64,000 nt of DNA from Amycolatopsis saalfeldensis (GTDB lineage: Bacteria > Actinomycetota > Actinomycetes > Mycobacteriales > Pseudonocardiaceae): positions 706,622 through 770,621 of the forward strand of contig NZ_FOEF01000002.1 of the NCBI RefSeq assembly GCF_900110575.1, read 5' to 3'. The notes beneath the pieces are model-generated. The model worked only from the letters and a program-made list of their open reading frames with translations, did not search any database and was not told the origin of the DNA. Below are positions 51,658 through 59,906 of this stretch, in pieces. Within the stretch, counting starts at the first letter, position 1; each line of letters starts with the position of its first letter. Position numbers and translations under genes: made by a program.

Positions 51658-52250
51658 TCAGGCGGCGGTGATGCGGGATTCGCCGGGGAAGTCTTCGGGT
51701 ACGGCGTCCATGAGGATGTCGTTGACGCGCCGGCCGAGCCAGAGCCCGGACCGGCGGCGTTCGCCGATCCTGCGGAACCCGGCGTGCTCGTAGGCGCGGA
51801 TCGCGCCGAGGTTCGGGGCGAGGACGGAGAGGTGCACGCAGTGCAGGGCGGTGATGTGGAAGGCGTAGTCGAGGGTGAGGTGGGTGGCTTCGGTGCCGAT
51901 GCCGTGGCCCCGGTGCTGGGGGGCGAGCTGGATGACGAACTCGCCGACCCGGGTGTGGTGGTCGATCAGGACCGCGGTGGTGCCCGCGGGCACGGGCTCG
52001 CCACCGGTGAGGTCGTAGACGGTGAACCGGATCTGATGGTCGGTGCCCGCAACTGGTGCCCGAGGCCCTTGGGGCGGTTCGGCAGGGAGTCCGGAGGCTG
52101 GCGGCCGTAGCCGACGAGGACACCGGGGTCCTGTTCCCATTGCCAATACAGGTCGGCGAGGTCTTCGCGCAGAGGTCCGAGGCCGGCTTTTTCGCCGCGC
52201 AGCCAGATCAGGGGCCCGGTGGTGTCGCTGATGGTTCTCGCCTCGAAGAC
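51658..52250 (-). pseudogene. Frameshifted GNAT N-acetyltransferase
   Basis: The N-terminal half (ARTISDTTGPLIWLRGEKAGLGPLREDLADLYWQWEQDPGV) is in one frame. The C-terminal half (GTDHQIRFTVYDL..., QLAPQHRGHGIGTEATHLTLDYAF, AIRAYEHAGFRRIGERR) is in another, with the switch near 52055. The acetyl-CoA loop QHRGHGIG is intact. No ATG or GTG precedes the first conserved residue in its frame, so the start is also lost or mutated. It directly follows the lasso-type B2 remnant, as in lasso clusters whose peptides are lysine-acetylated. A sequencing error could mimic the shift, but three neighbouring genes are broken. Confidence 0.75.
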
Positions 52251-52695
52251 TGGTGTGCCGGGATGGTGCGGAGCGTCGCGAACCGGCCGGTGGATACCGG
52301 TTCCGCGACGGGATCGTGCCCGACAGTCTCCACCCAGGCGTGCAGGCGGATCGGGTCGGCCGCTGCTCCGTGGCACCAGATCACCCGGCGGTGTGAGAGC
52401 GCGAGCAACAGTGTCGCGGCAGCGGATTCCTCAAGACACGCCACCCGGCCAAGACAGAGCCGCCCAGCTGCGCGGACCGCGACGACCGCGTCCTCAGCCT
52501 CCTCGAATGTCGCCGGCAGGGAAGCCGGCTCACCATACTGAGCAGCCAGGTGAGGCGGGCAAGACGCCGAGGTCTCCGGCCTGCAGCGGATACGGCCAGG
52601 ACCACGGCGAGCGCGAACCCGGCAGCCCGCGTCCGTCCGGCGGGCAAGGGAACGTAGGGCGGTGCACCTGCAGCGTGCCCCAGGACGGCTCCCAC
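52208..52695 (-). pseudogene. Frameshifted lasso-peptide B2 protein (transglutaminase-like leader peptidase)
   Basis: The C-terminal region carries the cysteine-protease triad of the lasso B2 family: Cys in GRVACLEESAAATLLLAL, His in DPIRLHAWVET and Asp in GHDPVAEP, with WCHG between. The N-terminal helical region (PLPAGRTRAAGFALAVVLAV...RRPRRLARLTWLL) is in a different frame, beginning at GTG 52695. The switch lies near 52540. Both parts follow the family layout, so the gene was once a normal ~140-residue B2. The catalytic half overlaps the start region of the GNAT remnant. Confidence 0.78.
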
Positions 52696-52728
52696 GGCGG
52701 CGCCGACGCGGCGGACGGTGACGGGAGC

Positions 52729-52807
52729 GGGACTTCGGTCGGGCGAAGGAAACCCTCCGCGAGGAGTTGCCTGACAAGAGGGCGGGCGTCGTCGAGTATT
52801 CGGCTGC
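52729..52807 (-). pseudogene. C-terminal scrap of a lasso-peptide B1 (PqqD-like leader-binding) protein
   Basis: The ~26 residues SSRILDDARPLVRQLLAEGFLRPTEV resemble the last helix and end of lasso B1/PqqD-type recognition proteins, which precede B2 in such operons. The rest of B1 is missing because the MarR gene ends exactly at this point (52808). The match is short and rests on context: it lies upstream of the B2 remnant on the same strand. Confidence 0.5.
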
Positions 52808-53329
52808 TCAGCTTTCGGAGCGGCCCAGCTCCTTCAGCTCGTTCTCGACCACAAGGGCGGCCTGCCGGAGCTGGCGATCGGTGGCGACGACGTCGTCGCG
52901 GCCGAGAACCGCGTTGAGCGTGCCACTGATCTTGAGCACTTCGCCGCCCATCTCGTCCAGCGCGACCAGGCCCGCCTCGGTGACCTCGAGCGACAGTGCC
53001 CGCTCGCTCTCGGGATGCGAGCCGCGAGCGACGAAGCCGCGATTCTCCAGCTGGGTGACGATGCGGGTCATGGTCTGCGGCCGGGAGTAGCAGCGCCGGG
53101 CCAGCTGGGCGAGCGTGAGATGGGGCCGGTTGGCGAGGATCCGCAGCGCCGTGTAGCTCGAGAGCGTCATGGTCCACGGCCGCAGCCGCGTGTTGCCGAT
53201 TCTCGTGACCGCGCGTTCGAACCGGAACACCGCGTCGATCAGGGAGGACGCCTCGTCCATGTCCGTGGTCGCCCGTGACGGCGAGCGGCCGTCGTCGAAG
53301 GGGTCGACGTAGGGCAGCGAATCTGTCAT
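52808..53329 (-). CDS. MarR-family transcriptional regulator
   Basis: A 173-residue winged-helix regulator: LSSYTALRILANRPHLTLAQLARRCYSRPQTMTRIVTQLENRGFVARGSHPESERALSLEVTEAGL. It diverges from the flavin reductase operon across a 77-base gap holding repeated TCAGCATGCTT sites, so it most likely represses that catabolic operon. Its C-terminal end abuts the lasso remnant. No cysteine-based redox switch stands out; the single conserved Cys (RRCYSRP) lies in the DNA-binding domain. Confidence 0.9.
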   Translation of the reverse strand: MTDSLPYVDPFDDGRSPSRATTDMDEASSLIDAVFRFERAVTRIGNTRLRPWTMTLSSYTALRILANRPHLTLAQLARRCYSRPQTMTRIVTQLENRGFVARGSHPESERALSLEVTEAGLVALDEMGGEVLKISGTLNAVLGRDDVVATDRQLRQAALVVENELKELGRSES

Positions 53330-53362
53330 CCCCGCAGCGTAGCGGCATCACGGGCATAAGTG

Positions 53363-53412
53363 TCAGCATGCTTGCATTCGGATGCGCACGCTTATATAGT
53401 CTCAGCATGCTT
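53363..53412. promoter_or_regulatory. Leaderless promoter with two MarR-type operator repeats
   Basis: TTGCAT (53372-53377), 17 bases, then TATAGT (53395-53400) predicts a transcript starting at or within a base of the ATG at 53407, so the flavin reductase mRNA is probably leaderless; no ribosome site is present. The 11-mer TCAGCATGCTT occurs twice, at 53363-53373 (abutting the -35) and 53402-53412 (over the start codon), and its core GCATGC is palindromic. Binding at either copy would block the polymerase. Confidence 0.72.
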
Positions 53413-53904
53413 ACACATCACCCGGCGGTCGACCCCCAGCGGTTCCGGTCGGTCCTGGGGCACTTCCCCAGCGGCGTCGCGGCGATCACCTCGCTCGACA
53501 CCCAAGGCAGGCCGGTGGGCATGGCCGTCTCGTCGTTCACCTCGGTGTCGCTCGACCCGCCACTGGTGGCGTTCCTGCCCGGCAAGACGTCCTCGACGTT
53601 CCCGGTCATCGCCGAGCGCGGCACGTTCTGCGTCAACGTCCTCGCCGCCGGCCAAGAGGCGGTGTGCCACGCACTGGCCGTTCCCGGCGGCGACAAGTTC
53701 GCCGACCTGGGCTGGCAGCCGGGGCCGCACGGAAATCCCGTGCTCGACGGCGTCGTCGCCTGGATCGGCTGCACGATCGAGACCATGCACGACGCGGGCG
53801 ATCACCGGATCGTCGTCGGCCGGGTCGAGGACCTGGCCACCGGCACCACGGCGGAGCCCCTGCTGTTCTTCCGCGGTCGGTACCCCCACCTCGCGGCCGC
53901 CTGA
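53407..53904 (+). CDS. Flavin reductase (FMN-binding split-barrel, HpaC-like)
   Basis: A 165-residue NAD(P)H:flavin reductase: VLGHFPSGVAAITSLDTQGRPVGMAVSSFTSVSLDPPLVAFLPGKTSSTFPVI, then GTFCVNVLAAGQEAV and a final HRIVVGRVEDL. It supplies reduced flavin to a monooxygenase, most simply the LLM enzyme encoded at 56291 in the same operon. The ATG is at the predicted transcription start (leaderless). First gene of an eight-gene same-strand run. Confidence 0.92.
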   Translation: MLTHHPAVDPQRFRSVLGHFPSGVAAITSLDTQGRPVGMAVSSFTSVSLDPPLVAFLPGKTSSTFPVIAERGTFCVNVLAAGQEAVCHALAVPGGDKFADLGWQPGPHGNPVLDGVVAWIGCTIETMHDAGDHRIVVGRVEDLATGTTAEPLLFFRGRYPHLAAA

Positions 53905-53944
53905 GCGGCACGCGCCATCCCCGACCTCAACGGAGAGGTACGTC

Positions 53945-55249
53945 ATGAGCGCACCAGCGGACACCTCGGCGCAGACCCTGAGACGCACCACGCTCGCCGC
54001 CGCCATCGGCAACACGGTGGAGACCTACGACTACGCGGCCTACGGCTTCCTCGCCACCATCCTGGCGAAGGTCTTTTTCCCCGCCGCCAGCCCCGGCACC
54101 GCACTGCTGTCGTCGTTCGCGGTGTTCGGCTCGGCCTTCCTCGCCCGCCCCGTCGGCGCGTTGGTCTTCGGGCCGCTCACCGACCGCCTCGGCCGCCGGC
54201 CCGCCCTGGTCGCCTCGCTGTTGCTGATGGCGGGCGCCAGCACGCTGATCGGCCTGCTCCCGACGACGGGGACCATCGGGATCACCGCGCCGATCGTGCT
54301 GGTGCTGGTGCGATTCGTCCAGGGACTGGCGGCCGGCGGCGAGTACACCACGGCGATCATCTACGTGGCCGAGTTCGCCCCGCCGCACCGGCGCGGCGCA
54401 CTGGCGAGCCGCGTGCAGGTCGGCAGTCTGGCCGGCTTCCTCACCGGCGCCGTGGTGGTTCTGTCGCTGAACGCCGCGCTGACGCAGGAGGAGATGCTGG
54501 CCTGGGGCTGGCGGCTGCCGTTCCTGCTCGCGCTGCCCATCGGCGCGATCGGCCTCTATCTCCGCAGCCGCTTCGGTGAGACGCCCGAGTTCCTCGCGGC
54601 GCGCCGCCAACAGTCCGAAAAGGACACCGCGGCCGGCGGCCAATGGCCACGGGCGGTCCTCCTCGCCGGCGTGTCGGTCCTGCACATCATCGGCATCTAC
54701 ATGGTCTACACCTACGTGCAGAGCTACCTCATCCAGTTGCGGCTGTCCGCCTTCACCGCCACCGTGGTGGTCGGTTCGGCCTTGGTCATCGGGCTCTTCC
54801 TGGTGGCCGCCGGTGGCCGCGCCGCCGACCGGGCGGACCGTCCCAAAGTGCTCCTGGCGACCTCGATCGTGGTGTTCGTGCTGACGTACCCGTTGTTCGC
54901 CGTACTGTCGGCGGTGCCACCGCTGTGGCTGATGATCGCCTGCACCGTGCTGTTGTCGGCAGGCCCGGCGTTCTACTCGGGCATCGCGCCGATCACCTTC
55001 GTCCAGCTCGTGCCGGTCCGCGTGCGCGGCAGCGTGATCGGCGTGTCCTACAACGTCGCCGCGGCGGTGCTGGGCGGTTCGGCCATCTTCGTCTGCCAGG
55101 CTCTGGTCGAGGCCACCGGCGACCGGCGTTCGCCCGCCTACCTGCTGATGGCCGCAGCCGCCGTCAGTGCCGTGGCCGCAGCCGCGCTCGTCCGCAAGCC
55201 CACGTTCTCCCCTACCATCACGCCACAACCCGCGGAGGCCGGTTCATGA
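53945..55249 (+). CDS. MFS transporter, metabolite:H+ symporter (MHS) family
   Basis: A 434-residue, 12-helix transporter beginning AAAIGNTVETYDYAAYGFLATI, the hallmark of the MHS branch (citrate, ketoglutarate, proline/betaine carriers). It also has PLTDRLGRRPALV and VRFVQGLAAGGEYTTAIIYVAEFAPPHRRG. It probably imports the organic acid degraded by this operon. GAGAGG precedes the ATG; the stop overlaps the dehydrogenase start by 4 bases. Confidence 0.93.
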   Translation: MSAPADTSAQTLRRTTLAAAIGNTVETYDYAAYGFLATILAKVFFPAASPGTALLSSFAVFGSAFLARPVGALVFGPLTDRLGRRPALVASLLLMAGASTLIGLLPTTGTIGITAPIVLVLVRFVQGLAAGGEYTTAIIYVAEFAPPHRRGALASRVQVGSLAGFLTGAVVVLSLNAALTQEEMLAWGWRLPFLLALPIGAIGLYLRSRFGETPEFLAARRQQSEKDTAAGGQWPRAVLLAGVSVLHIIGIYMVYTYVQSYLIQLRLSAFTATVVVGSALVIGLFLVAAGGRAADRADRPKVLLATSIVVFVLTYPLFAVLSAVPPLWLMIACTVLLSAGPAFYSGIAPITFVQLVPVRVRGSVIGVSYNVAAAVLGGSAIFVCQALVEATGDRRSPAYLLMAAAAVSAVAAAALVRKPTFSPTITPQPAEAGS

Positions 55250-56238
55250 TGACCCTCTCCCTGTCCGAGGCCCGCGCGCTCGTCACGGCGGCGATGACCG
55301 GGTCCGGGCACGGCGCCGGTGACGCCGAGACCATCGCCGATCACCTGCTCGACTGCGAGCTGCGCGGGCTGTCGTTCGGCGGTCTCGCCCGCGCACTGTC
55401 CATAGTGGAACGCGTACACGCTGCCCCGGCCCCGGCCCGGCCGATCCGGGTGGTCGCCGAGACCGCGGTGTCCGCCACCCTCGACGGCGGCGACCAGGTC
55501 GGCTACCTCGTCGGCATGCGCGCGCTCGACCTGGCGATGGAGAAGGCGCGCGCACAGGGAATGGCCATCGTCGGTGCCCGCAACACCTGGTACACCGGCA
55601 TGTTCTCCTACTACCTGGAGAAGGCCGCCGCGGCCGGGTTCGCCGGGATGATCGCCGGCAGCGGGCCCGCGGTCGTCGCCCCGCACGGCGGCACCGAAGG
55701 CCGGTTCGGCACCAACCCGATCGCGTTCGGCTTCCCGGCGACGCCGGCCCCGGTCATCTGGGACATCGGCACGTCCGCCGTCATGTACGGCGAAGTGATG
55801 TTGAAGGCGCGGCTCGGCGAGAAGCTGGAGCCGGGGCAGGCCTACGACGCAGCGGGCGAACCGACGGTCGATCCGGCCGCGGCGCTCGAAGGCGCGTTCG
55901 GCGTGTGGGGTGGCCACAAGGGCTCGGGGCTGGCCATGGTCGTCCAGCTGCTCGGCATGATGAGCGGCGCGGCCGCCGCGCCGCCCGGGGTGTCGGACTG
56001 CGGTTTCTTCGTCCTGCTGGTCGACCCCGCCGCGCTCACCGACGCGCACGACTACCACCAGCGGGTCACCGTCTTCGCCGAGTCGATCCGGGCAACCCGG
56101 CCGGTCGACGGCGGCACCGCCGTCCGGGTGCCGTTCGACCGCTCCGCGGCCGGCCGCGAGAAGGCGCTGCGGCGCGGCACGATCGAGGTGGCCGAAGCAG
56201 TGGTCGCGGCCCTGCGCCGGAAGGCGGGCCATGACTGA
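55246..56238 (+). CDS. Malate/L-lactate/ureidoglycolate dehydrogenase family oxidoreductase
   Basis: A 330-residue type-2 malate/lactate dehydrogenase (Ldh_2): LLDCELRGLSFGGLARALSIVERV, GMAIVGARNTWYTGMFSYYLEKAA, FGTNPIAFGFPA and GVWGGHKGSGLAMVVQLL. This NAD(P)-dependent family oxidises 2-hydroxy acids such as sulfolactate, malate or ureidoglycolate. The usual histidine of the NN-HGN-type active-site region differs, with NTWYTG here, so the substrate may be unusual. It is coupled to the transporter. Confidence 0.85.
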   Translation: MMTLSLSEARALVTAAMTGSGHGAGDAETIADHLLDCELRGLSFGGLARALSIVERVHAAPAPARPIRVVAETAVSATLDGGDQVGYLVGMRALDLAMEKARAQGMAIVGARNTWYTGMFSYYLEKAAAAGFAGMIAGSGPAVVAPHGGTEGRFGTNPIAFGFPATPAPVIWDIGTSAVMYGEVMLKARLGEKLEPGQAYDAAGEPTVDPAAALEGAFGVWGGHKGSGLAMVVQLLGMMSGAAAAPPGVSDCGFFVLLVDPAALTDAHDYHQRVTVFAESIRATRPVDGGTAVRVPFDRSAAGREKALRRGTIEVAEAVVAALRRKAGHD

Positions 56239-56290
56239 GCGAAACCCTTACCCCGCAAAGAATCCCACCCGTACCACCAAGGAGGACACC

Positions 56291-57313
56291 ATGGTCGAGT
56301 TCTTCACCGGGCTCCAGCCCCTCGAGATCGGCGAGACCGACCCGGACCGGATGATCGCGCGAGTCCAGGAGCTGGACCGCTCCGAGGTGATCGACCGCGT
56401 TCTCGTCGGATACTCCTCCACCTGGCCGCACAATCACGCGACCGCGCCGTTCGCGCTCGCCCGGTCGGAGAAGTTCTCGCCCATCGTCGCGCACCGGCCC
56501 GGCGTCATGCCGCCGGTCGCCGCGGCCCGCTACTTCGCCACGCTCGACGTCCTGGCCCGCGGCCGGCTCGCCGTCAACGTGGTCGTCGGTGGGTCCGACA
56601 AGGATCTGCGCCGCGAATCGGACGACCTGCCCAAGGCCGAGCGCTACCGGCGTGCGGTCGAGTACCTCGACGTCGTCCGCCGCACCTGGACCTCGGCGGA
56701 ACCGTTCGACCACCACGGCGAGTACTACACCGCCGAGGCCGTGCAGATCCAGACCAAGCCGGTGCAGGGCCAGGTGCCGATCTTCATGGGCGGCGAGAGT
56801 GACGACGCGGTGGACTTCGGCGCCCGCCACGCGGACCTGTACATGCTGTGGGGCGAGCCGTTCGCCGGCACGAAGGAGCGCATCGACCGGGTCTCCGCGG
56901 CCGCCGAGGGCTACGACCGGAAGATGCGGTTCTCCTTGAGCCTGCGGCTGTTCGCCGGCGACACCGACGACGAAGCCTGGGCCCAGGCGCGCGCCGTCGA
57001 GCGGCAGATCGCGGAGGCCTCCGGGAAGTTTCTGCGCTCGTCGAAGGCCGACACCTCCGTGGGGCGGGCCCGGGCGCTCGCGCTGACCGACGAGGAGCTG
57101 CACGACGACTGCTTCTGGACCGGATTGACGAAACTGCTGGGTGGTTTCGCCAACTCCCAGGCCCTCGTCGGCACCGAGGAGCGCATCCTGAACACGCTGG
57201 GCACCTACCGCGACCTCGGCGTGGACACGTTCCTCGTGACCACCGGCGCCGAAGCGAGCTGGGACCCGGCGCTGGAAGGCTTCCTGGCCAGGGTGAAAAA
57301 GGAGCTGGCATGA
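56291..57313 (+). CDS. LLM flavin-dependent monooxygenase, alkanesulfonate monooxygenase-like
   Basis: A 340-residue enzyme of the SsuD-like branch: VGYSSTWPHNHATAPFALARSEKFSPIVAHRPG, ARYFATLDVLARGRLAVNVVVGGSDKDLRRESDDL and VPIFMGGESDDAVDFGARHADLYMLWGEP. I start at ATG 56291, which has the strong site AAGGAGG at proper spacing, rather than the upstream ATG 56231 overlapping the previous gene. It should use FMNH2 from the reductase at 53407. Substrate unknown; C-S or C-N cleavage, or Baeyer-Villiger type oxidation, are possible. Confidence 0.9.
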   Translation: MVEFFTGLQPLEIGETDPDRMIARVQELDRSEVIDRVLVGYSSTWPHNHATAPFALARSEKFSPIVAHRPGVMPPVAAARYFATLDVLARGRLAVNVVVGGSDKDLRRESDDLPKAERYRRAVEYLDVVRRTWTSAEPFDHHGEYYTAEAVQIQTKPVQGQVPIFMGGESDDAVDFGARHADLYMLWGEPFAGTKERIDRVSAAAEGYDRKMRFSLSLRLFAGDTDDEAWAQARAVERQIAEASGKFLRSSKADTSVGRARALALTDEELHDDCFWTGLTKLLGGFANSQALVGTEERILNTLGTYRDLGVDTFLVTTGAEASWDPALEGFLARVKKELA

Positions 57314-58923
57314 CCACGGCAGGCGACGCCGGGGATCCCGCGGACGACACGGTCAGCGGGCTGCTCGCCGCGCGGGCGCGGGCGCATCCGGGCAAGACCG
57401 CGCTCGTCTTCGGTGACACCGAGCTGACCTACGGCGAGCTCGACCAGGCGACGACCGACGTGGCGCGCGGCCTCATCGCGATCGGCGCCGCCCCCGGCGA
57501 CTCGGTCGGGATCCTCCTGCCCAACCGCGCCGAGTACCTGCCGGCCTGGTTCGGCGCCGCCCGCGCCGGTCTCGTCGAGGTCCCGGTCAACACCGCCTAC
57601 AAAGGACAGTTCCTCGACCACGCCCTCCGCCGGGCCGACGTGCGGATCCTGGTCACCGAGGCGCCGCTGCTCGACCTCGTCGCGGACCTGGCCGAACCGC
57701 CGGAAACGCTGCACACCGTCGTGCTGCTCGACGAAGCCCGGCCCCGCCGTACTCCCCCCGGAGTCCAGGTGCTGAGCTGGCGCGAGCTGCTCGACGCCGG
57801 CGATCCGGCCGGCGCGCTCCCCCAGGCCGGCCCGGCCGATCCGGTGGCCATCATGCTCACCTCCGGCACCACCGGACGCAGCAAGGGCGTGGTGTACCCG
57901 AACCGGATGCAGGTGGTCGCCGCGCGGGAGTGCGCGGCGCAGATGCGCACCACGCCCGATGAGCGGCTCTACACCTGCCTGCCGCTGTTCCACGGCGCCG
58001 CGCAGGTCAACCTCTCCCTGCACGCCCTCTCCGCCGGGGCGACCCTGGTGCTCGGCCGCCGGTTCAGCGCGAGCCGGTTCTGGGACGAGGTCCGCACGCA
58101 TCGGGTCACCCAGTTCAACGCGCTCGGTTCGATCCTGCCCATGCTGCTGGCCCAGCCGCCGTCCGGCCGGGACCGCGAGCACCAGGTACGCAAGGCGTTC
58201 GCCGCGCCCGCACCGCCCCAGGTGCTGCACCCGTTCGAGGGACGCTTCGGTGTCCACCTCGTCGAGGGCTACGGGCTGACGGAGATCAAGAACGTCCTGT
58301 ACAACCCGCTCGACGCGCGCAAGGTCGGGTCGATCGGCCTGCCCACCGAATCCTCCATTGTGGAGGTTCACGACGAGGCGGGCGGACGCACCGGTCCGGG
58401 GCAGGCCGGGGAGATCGTGTACCGGCCACGCCTGCCGCACGTCATGTTCTCCGGCTACCACAACGATCCGGAAGCGACACTCGCGACAATTAGGGACCTG
58501 TGGTGGCACACCGGGGATCTCGGCTACACCGACGAAGACGGCTACTTCTACTTCATCGACCGCAAGAAGGACGCGCTGCGCCGCCGCGGCGAGAACATCT
58601 CCTCCCACGAGGTCGAGTCGGTCCTGCTCGCCTACCCCGGCGTGACCGCGGCGGCCGCGATCGGCACGCCGTCGGAACTCGGCGAAGACGAGGTGCTCGC
58701 CATCGTGCAGCTGGAATCCGGGCAGCGGCTGGACTTCGCCAAGCTGTTCGCGCACTGCGACGCGTCCATGCCGCACTTCATGGTCCCCCGCTACTACCGC
58801 GTCGTCGACCAGTTCCCCGTCACCCCGACCGGCAAGGTCGGCAAAGCCGACCTGCGTGCCGAGGGCCGGGGCGACGCCTGGGACGCACATGCCGCCGGGC
58901 TTACCCCGACCCGCCACGCCTGA
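57310..58923 (+). CDS. Acyl-CoA ligase (AMP-forming)
   Basis: A 537-residue ANL-superfamily ligase with all core motifs: TSGTTGRSKGVVYP, EGYGLTEIKN, WWHTGDLGY, DRKKDALRRRGENIS and the C-terminal catalytic lysine in PTGKVGKADL. It resembles crotonobetaine/carnitine-CoA ligase-like enzymes and would activate a carboxylic acid released by the earlier steps. The ATG overlaps the monooxygenase stop by 4 bases. Confidence 0.92.
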   Translation: MTTAGDAGDPADDTVSGLLAARARAHPGKTALVFGDTELTYGELDQATTDVARGLIAIGAAPGDSVGILLPNRAEYLPAWFGAARAGLVEVPVNTAYKGQFLDHALRRADVRILVTEAPLLDLVADLAEPPETLHTVVLLDEARPRRTPPGVQVLSWRELLDAGDPAGALPQAGPADPVAIMLTSGTTGRSKGVVYPNRMQVVAARECAAQMRTTPDERLYTCLPLFHGAAQVNLSLHALSAGATLVLGRRFSASRFWDEVRTHRVTQFNALGSILPMLLAQPPSGRDREHQVRKAFAAPAPPQVLHPFEGRFGVHLVEGYGLTEIKNVLYNPLDARKVGSIGLPTESSIVEVHDEAGGRTGPGQAGEIVYRPRLPHVMFSGYHNDPEATLATIRDLWWHTGDLGYTDEDGYFYFIDRKKDALRRRGENISSHEVESVLLAYPGVTAAAAIGTPSELGEDEVLAIVQLESGQRLDFAKLFAHCDASMPHFMVPRYYRVVDQFPVTPTGKVGKADLRAEGRGDAWDAHAAGLTPTRHA

Positions 58924-58931
58924 AGGAACCC

Positions 58932-59879
58932 GTGTCCGAAGAAAATACTGTGCCCCCGCAAGTGCACATCCGCGAGATCGCGCCCCGTCTGGCCTTCCAG
59001 GACCACCCCGTCCCGACCGAGGTGAAGATCGAACTTCTCCGACGACTCCTCGACGCCGGGATCCGCGCCTTCGAGCTGTCTTCCTTCGTCCGGCCCGACC
59101 TGATCCCCGGCCTCGCCGACGCCGAAGCGGTGTTCGCGAACGTGCCCCGCGTTCCCGGGCTCAGCCTCGGCTGCTGCGTCGGCAACACCCGCGGGCTCGC
59201 CCGCGCCGTCGACGCGGGTGCCAGTACCGCGGCGTTCCTGCTGTCGGCCGACGAGGAGTTCGCCCGCGCCAACATCGGACGGTCCACCGGGGAATCACTG
59301 GCGGAGCTGGAACGCATGGCCGCGTTCGCCGCGGACCGCGGCATCGTGCTCGGCACCTACGTCATCTTCGCGTGGGGCGGCCCCACCGGACCGGGACGTA
59401 GCGCCGAGGACCTCGAACCGCTGGCCCGCCGGCTCCTCGAAATCGGCGTGGATCACTGGATCCTCGCCGATTCCGCCGGGTACGCCGCACCGCCCCAGAT
59501 CCGCGAGCTCGTCACCGCGGCGCTCGCGCACGTGCCCGCCGAGAACCTCACCGTCCAGGTCCACGACGACCGGGGCCTGGGGCTGGCCGCCCTGCTGCCG
59601 CTGCTCGACCTCGGCGTCCGCCACCTCGACACCGCCCTCGCGGGCAGCGGCGGCCATCCCGCGATCTCCGGCCGCCGGGGCGGCGGCCTCTGCACCGAGG
59701 ACGCCGTGCAGCTGCTCGAACTGTCCGGTGTGGGCACCGGCATCGACCTGCCTCGGCTGATCGAGGCCGCGAACTGGCTGGCCACCGAGATCGGCGTGCC
59801 CGGCAAGGGATTCGTCCGGCACGCCGGCGCCGTGCCCAGCCTCGGTCAAGGCGCGCAGGCCCTCGACTTCTCTTGGTGA
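58932..59879 (+). CDS. HMG-CoA lyase-like (DRE-TIM metallolyase) enzyme
   Basis: A 315-residue protein of the HMGL-like family starting at GTG. The TIM-barrel pattern is clear: VHIREIAPRLAFQDHPVPTEVKIELLRRLLDAG, AFELSSFVRPDLIPGLADAE, WILADSAGYA, TVQVHDDRGLGLAALLPLLDLG and DTALAGSGGHP. The usual DR(E) at the start is replaced by R-E-I in VHIREIAPR. It would cleave a 3-hydroxy-3-methyl-type acyl-CoA formed after the ligase. The spacing from the ligase is 8 bases. Confidence 0.87.
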   Translation: MSEENTVPPQVHIREIAPRLAFQDHPVPTEVKIELLRRLLDAGIRAFELSSFVRPDLIPGLADAEAVFANVPRVPGLSLGCCVGNTRGLARAVDAGASTAAFLLSADEEFARANIGRSTGESLAELERMAAFAADRGIVLGTYVIFAWGGPTGPGRSAEDLEPLARRLLEIGVDHWILADSAGYAAPPQIRELVTAALAHVPAENLTVQVHDDRGLGLAALLPLLDLGVRHLDTALAGSGGHPAISGRRGGGLCTEDAVQLLELSGVGTGIDLPRLIEAANWLATEIGVPGKGFVRHAGAVPSLGQGAQALDFSW

Positions 59880-59906
59880 AGACCACCATCCCGGCTAGGA
59901 GGACCA

